Below are positions 59,308 through 64,000 of a DNA stretch of 64,000 nt, in pieces (within the stretch, counting starts at the first letter, position 1; every line of letters starts with the position of its first letter). Position numbers and translations under genes: made by a program. The notes beneath the pieces are model-generated. The model was not told the DNA's origin, ran no database searches, and saw nothing but the letters and a program-made list of their open reading frames with translations. Source of the DNA: Pohlia nutans. Its lineage: Eukaryota; Streptophyta; Bryopsida; Bryales; Mniaceae. The stretch is taken from positions 23,961,009 to 24,025,008 of the forward strand of contig CM040100.1 of assembly GCA_022496805.1 (NCBI GenBank). The letters run 5' to 3'.

Positions 59308-62245
59308 TTGTACACTATAGTCTACCTTCTCTATACAATGACACTCCATAATATAAAGTCATCCACTTGCACTATGCAAACAACTGTCCCAACTCGCGTG
59401 AAAATTGAGCCAGGTTTAGAGGCAATTTATGAACTCAGTGACGATGAAGTCCCAGAGAATGTAGATCACGATCCTATTCTTCCTCCTTCTCAGCCTAATC
59501 CTCAATCTTCTGCAGGTAGCTGTCCGTCCACTAGTAAGCAGCCTACACCGCTTTCTCTGTCCGAAAATCATAGTGTCGTGGAGTGCCTGAAATTGCTATT
59601 GGCTAGAAAAGGCTCTAGGAATATCTTCAAAAAGTTTGACTACAACTCTACATCTATCAAGTGAGTCGAGTTCCTCCCGCCCTAGTACAATGGAGATGTC
59701 ATCTTCGAGTTCCCTCCGTTGGATTCCTCTTCAAAACCCAGCAAAGTAAAGCAACTTCGTGGCATGGACAAACACTATGATGGGCATGCATGGACCTGTA
59801 CTCACACGTCCAACATTGTCAACGACTTCGGTTTGATTTTCCGTACCTCCTCTTGTTGTGGTCATTTGCGATGTGAAAATGTCCATTGCGATTTTCTAAC
59901 CCGAGTGCACCGCACGACAGCTGTTAATATAACTGAGTGGGATGGAGTATCCTCCTTTGTTTTTGACGTGGGATCTAATCCTCCCAAAGGATCCACTCTG
60001 GTTTGCAAATGCTGTAAGGTTCCTCCCTCCTGTTTTGAAACCTGTGATGCCAAAATTTATTACGTGCTAGGTAAAGACAGCATGACTAGAGTTTGTGTTC
60101 ATTTTGGACCTCACGACCACCCTGTCAAGGTTGGGACTTACCAAGACGATATTGCCAGAGGCGAAAGTTTGGTGGAGGAACATGTGCAGCGAACTCCTTC
60201 TGCAACCAGCTCTGCAATTGTCTTAGAGGCAACAAAGGAGATGCTCGTTGCAGCTGAAGGTGTAGAATCGAAGACTCTTGAACTCAATGAGCTCCTTCCG
60301 CTCTTTGACAGATGCAAGGAGTTCACCTCGCCCAACATTCGCAACAAAGTGACGGGTTTCAAGTACTTCCGCAGGTTCGGTGTTATGGATAGCATCACCA
60401 AGCTTCGCGGCTCCAGCAATTGGCCATTTGTCCAGGAGAACAAGTTCCCTGGTCAAGGATCGGAGTCGGACAGGGTCTTTGTCTTCAAAATGTCTGAAAT
60501 CGGTCCCGGTAGCTGAGTCGACCTTGTGAAATGTATGTAGTCTGGTGGAGACCTGCAGAACGCATGGCTTATGTTCGATCATGTAAAGAGGGTGAAACAG
60601 TGGACAACCATGGGCTGCCACGTCCACGACCCCACTTAATGTCGTGTCATGACCATTGCGTTGTGCGATATGCAGTCTGAAGACGTCGCAGTCCAAATGG
60701 TCTTTTAGAAGAATCTCATTGCCGTCGTCGCTCGCCACGGACTTCAGGACCCGAAGTTCAAGGGCTTCATGGCTGACAGCGCGCAAGCTAATTGGAATGC
60801 TATACGCATTGTGTACGGAAGTGGAGATGCATCAATCCCAATGCCGAATAAAGAACGAACTTGTTTCTTCCGTTGGATGCAGTCATTGGAGAAGCACACA
60901 AAGGCTGACATCAGAGCTGACCTCCAAGACCAACATCGTATGCTCTGCAAGCAATACAAGAACGCCTCAACGCAAGTGGATGCAGATTCCAGGTACCTGG
61001 CAATCCGAGCTTGGTGGAGCCTGTCCTCGGGAGCTACAACAGAAGATGGATTGAGACGTCTCGACCTCTGGCTTGCTTTCTGGCATTTTCGATACCGCCA
61101 ATGGGGAGGCTTCATGCAGCTGGTGAGCTCCTGAACCCTAAACCGGAAACCCTAAGTCTCTGCCATTGCTTATTTTTCTCTCTTCACCTACAAACTCTAA
61201 AGATGCACTGCTTTCTATATACCAGGACCTCACTGAGGACGAGTTGGCTGAAATGCCCTCATGCAACTTAGCGGAAAGTATCCACAACAAATGGAAACAA
61301 CAGTTCGGTGATCGAGGGTCAGACCTTTTTGTCGCTACTGTGGATGACTTCGTCCGATCTTTCATGCAGAGCGTCGCGTACTACCAATACCTCAAGGGGG
61401 ATAGAGCTGGAACCGGCCCTACCAAAGAAGAACTGAAACTTCGGATTGCACAGAAGTCTACAAAGCGCCCGGGGAACTCGAAATCACTACACGAAGCATT
61501 AGCAAAGATGCCGGGTGCTGAGGAGTTCTGCACTCGAATGCCTCAACTCGAAGGAGAGGAAGTCTTCCTGTCGTTGAAGCGGAAAGCAGACGTTGCCATC
61601 GGCTCGGAGTTTGACTCTCACAAACTTGATATGATCAGCATCTCGCGTCCTCGAGTTCAGACTACGTCTGTAAGGAACAACGTCCTAAACCTCAATGCTT
61701 CTCGTGTGGAGCTGGCAGACTCTCCCGAAGCATTAGAGAAATTAGATGTGCCAATGCACGTACCAGAGCCCACCTCAACGGCAGCCCTAAACCACGTTAC
61801 TTGCGTGCAAGAAACGGCTTGCGACGAGAGTCAATTGCACATAGCTAGGCGGCAAAAAACATCTGCGAAGACTTGTTTCGCGCAGCAGGCTGTCACTAAG
61901 AAGAAGTGCATCGCTCGAATCGTACAAGACGGAAAATCTACCACTGCTCCTACGTACACGGGCTTGATGGACAACTACAGAAAAAATCGCAAGGACCGCA
62001 TGCAATTTTTCTTCTGCAACGACGACATTGAGAGGTATGTCAAAGGAACCCGCAGAAAGTGGGTTATGTCCCGCCCGGAGGTCCCCGAGATCTGGCCCGT
62101 CAAGAACGGCACTAACCTAACACGCAAGGAGATATTTGCCCTAGAGAATGCTGGCTTTCGACTTCCACAACGGGAGGTCATGTTGCCGCGAACGCTCTTC
62201 CAAGACCACCCTCTCCTCGTTGACTTGTCAACCTATTGTGAGTGA
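59308..62245 (+). pseudogene. MULE-like transposase gene with six in-frame stops
   Basis: A single frame from 59308 to 61122 holds six stop codons (59662, 59683, 60514, 60538, 60637, 60706) but no frameshift. It then splices (CAGCTG/GTGAGC to CCAG/GACCTC) into a clean 339-codon exon, 61226-62245. A Cys/His-rich N-terminal part (SCCGHLRCENVHCDF) looks like a zinc-binding DNA-binding domain. A D-containing block near 60620, GFMADSAQANWNAI (second D, ~60780) and NLAESIHNKWKQQF (E, ~61275) fit a MuDR/MULE-type DDE core. The remaining ~300 residues are basic and unassigned. I found no terminal inverted repeats. The MULE assignment rests on motif spacing alone. Confidence 0.55.
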
Positions 62246-63511
62246 AAAAACCACCATGGAGGTGGCATTTGGTCACAAGGAGTTATTAAAAGAAATCACA
62301 TGAAGAGAGGAACAAGGGAGAAGAAGAAACAAGAAGCGAATGAGGAACAAGAAGAAAATGAGGAGAAACCCACCTACCAAATCACTTTGAAGGGCTCTTT
62401 GGTTTTGACTGCCATTTCTTCCTCCTAACTCTGATCGGGGCGTGCCTTAGCTTTTTGAAAAGTTAACTTGATTTTGCATACACCCTCAAAATTTCTAAAG
62501 CATCGGTTGAAAACTCTAGGACTGATTGCTAAAAAACTAAGACCCTTTTTCCGGCCGCCGGCGGGGAAACTCTTTTGACACCCCCAACTTTGGGAGTGCA
62601 TATCTCACTCCCTATAGCTCCAAATTGAACGTGCTTACTACTATTGGAAAGCCCTACATGCGATCTTCATACCTATTAAATCTTGCTCTACTTGGACAAG
62701 AAACGAGGGACTGATGGGGAAAATACCGAGAGACACTCCATGGAGTAAAAAAAGACACTACACAACATATGAAACTCAAAGCAATTTCTAATAGAACGGA
62801 AGAAGAGATCAAAATTGAGAAGGAGGCCCACGGCTTTCCTTCTCCTAACAACTAACCATCACACGGAAAAAAAGAAGAGAAACAAGATTGATCAAGATAG
62901 ATTGAGTGGGATTGATTGCAATTAGCTTGAACACAAGCTCTTAAGTACAAGAGAAGAAACCGCCAAAGAGGCAGCTCACCCTAACCCTAAGGCTCTAAAG
63001 CTCTAATCTAAAGCCTTCACGGATGAATGTTGCTCCTAACCTCCACGGTGCTCCATTCTTGAAGAATTCCACTACTTCCACGAATGAATGTAACTCACAA
63101 ACACCACCATGAAGTCAAATGGACAAAACCAAGGTAATCAAGTCACAAATACAATCATGAACATCAAAAGTTAATTGCGCAAGGCCAATGGTAAAACATC
63201 CAACTCAAAGTCAAGCAACTAATCTTATTCCTACTTTGGATTCACTAGGGGGATTTCTTTCCTCCTCTAGTCCTTCCTCATCATTCTTTGGATCCACTAG
63301 GGGGTTTTTTTCCTCCACTAGTCCTTCCATACTAAATCTAATTTAAACTTGAGTTTGATGCTAAATGAGCTACCAAAGGCTTTACGACAATCATCCTTTA
63401 ACATGCATATTATGTCCACACCCTAATTATCTTAATTCTACCAAATTACTCCAAGATTGCATTGCTTGTTAACAATGCACTCATAAAAACAACAATAAAC
63501 GACAATGAAAT
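62246..63511. other. Unassigned region with short direct repeats
   Basis: Contains a ~45-bp direct repeat (CACTAGGGGG(A/G)TTT … CCTCCTCTAGTCCTTCC) at about 63245-63280 and 63298-63330, and a GC-rich spot, CCGGCCGCCGGCGGGG, at 62551. No gene is seen. Confidence 0.4.
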
Positions 63512-63751
63512 AAGAGAGCATTTTCAAGCTCTCACACCTATGCAACTCCAGCATTCCCTGATGAAGTTCTCAAGCGACGGCACGGCAAGAATGTCCACCG
63601 CAACAAGAAGAGCCCATCCATCAAGCAAGCCAAGAACTGTGCTAGCGCTGGAGTATACAAAGGTCGCATAAGGAAGGTAGACATGGTTCCAGTCCCTGCC
63701 CTGGGTTGCATCGTGACGTTGGATTCGGGCACGCCTCCGACGATTCAGTAG
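63512..63751 (+). CDS. Possible exon of an unidentified protein (79 codons, no ATG at its start)
   Basis: An open stretch ending at TAG 63749-63751 encodes a basic segment (DEVLKRRHGKNVHRNKK) followed by NCASAGVYKGRIRKVDMVPV and a short tail. Composition looks protein-like and differs from the AT-rich flanks. I do not recognise the family. The region is also open on the opposite strand for 156 codons (63524-63994), so the coding strand is uncertain. It may be the tail of a gene broken by transposons. Confidence 0.25.
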   Translation, partial: KRAFSSSHTYATPAFPDEVLKRRHGKNVHRNKKSPSIKQAKNCASAGVYKGRIRKVDMVPVPALGCIVTLDSGTPPTIQ

Positions 63752-64000
63752 TACCATCTCACAATTTCCCAGTTTCCAGACTGTTCCTGCCCTTATTTCA
63801 AGTAGATGCTGACTAAGGCAAAGGGAGGACGTAGTCAATGGACTCACTACAAACATTTGTATTTTGTCTTCACGGTCGTTTGTGGGTTTGATGCTGATGT
63901 AGATGCCTTCATACATGCACCCACTCTTAGGACGAAGTGAAGCTAGTTCTTGAGAGTGGATTGTTGACTCATCCAACATCTTAGGGAACTTCAATTTTTC

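Overview
The window is nuclear DNA of a land plant. It has spliced genes with GT-AG introns of roughly 70 to 1,100 bp, two plant-type histone H3 genes, a BTB/NPH3 (NRL) gene, a full-length ABCC transporter and a mitochondrial-type ABC1 kinase, set in AT-rich DNA full of small DNA transposons. The two H3 proteins are identical and carry A31/Y41/S87/L90. Flowering-plant H3.1 has F41 and A90, so I lean towards a non-seed plant (bryophyte or lycophyte), but I cannot name the species.

Layout. 1-6.9 kb: transposon-rich DNA with several MITEs and a captured receptor-kinase fragment. 6.99-11.2 kb (+): an NRL-family BTB/NPH3 gene in six exons (695 aa) with an in-frame coding minisatellite and two introns that are copies of each other. 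11.2-15.9 kb: non-coding, including a 1.7 kb fold-back element interrupted by a MITE. 16.2-18.8 kb (+): a tandem pair of H3 genes, each with an inverted pair of E2F-like promoter sites and a histone-type 3' stem-loop. 20.2-30.6 kb (-): a complete 15-exon ABCC gene (1,463 aa) with several MITEs in its introns. 31-36 kb: MITE-rich spacer. 36.3-41.8 kb (-): a complete 14-exon ADCK1-type ABC1 kinase gene (502 aa). 42-55 kb: MITEs, often nested. 55.4-59.1 kb: a PIF/Harbinger element with perfect 25-bp ends and a TAA target duplication, its genes broken by in-frame stops. 59.3-62.2 kb: a decayed MULE-like transposase gene. 62.2-64 kb: mostly unassigned.

The strongest unusual signal is a set of MITEs whose ends read CCC(C/T)TAA or CCCTTTA and which are bordered by TTAA on both sides in about a dozen copies. 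Two insertions have an uninterrupted counterpart inside this window (the other arm of a fold-back element, and a related MITE copy), which supports a TTAA target-site duplication. TTAA duplication with CCC-start ends is the signature of piggyBac-type elements, a superfamily seldom reported in land plants. Three other leads are an introner-like intron pair in the NRL gene, a metazoan/algal-style histone stem-loop downstream of plant H3 genes, and a kinase exon trapped between two MITE ends.

Exon structures were read by eye from splice signals and reading-frame continuity. Family assignments come from motif recognition, with no database search.
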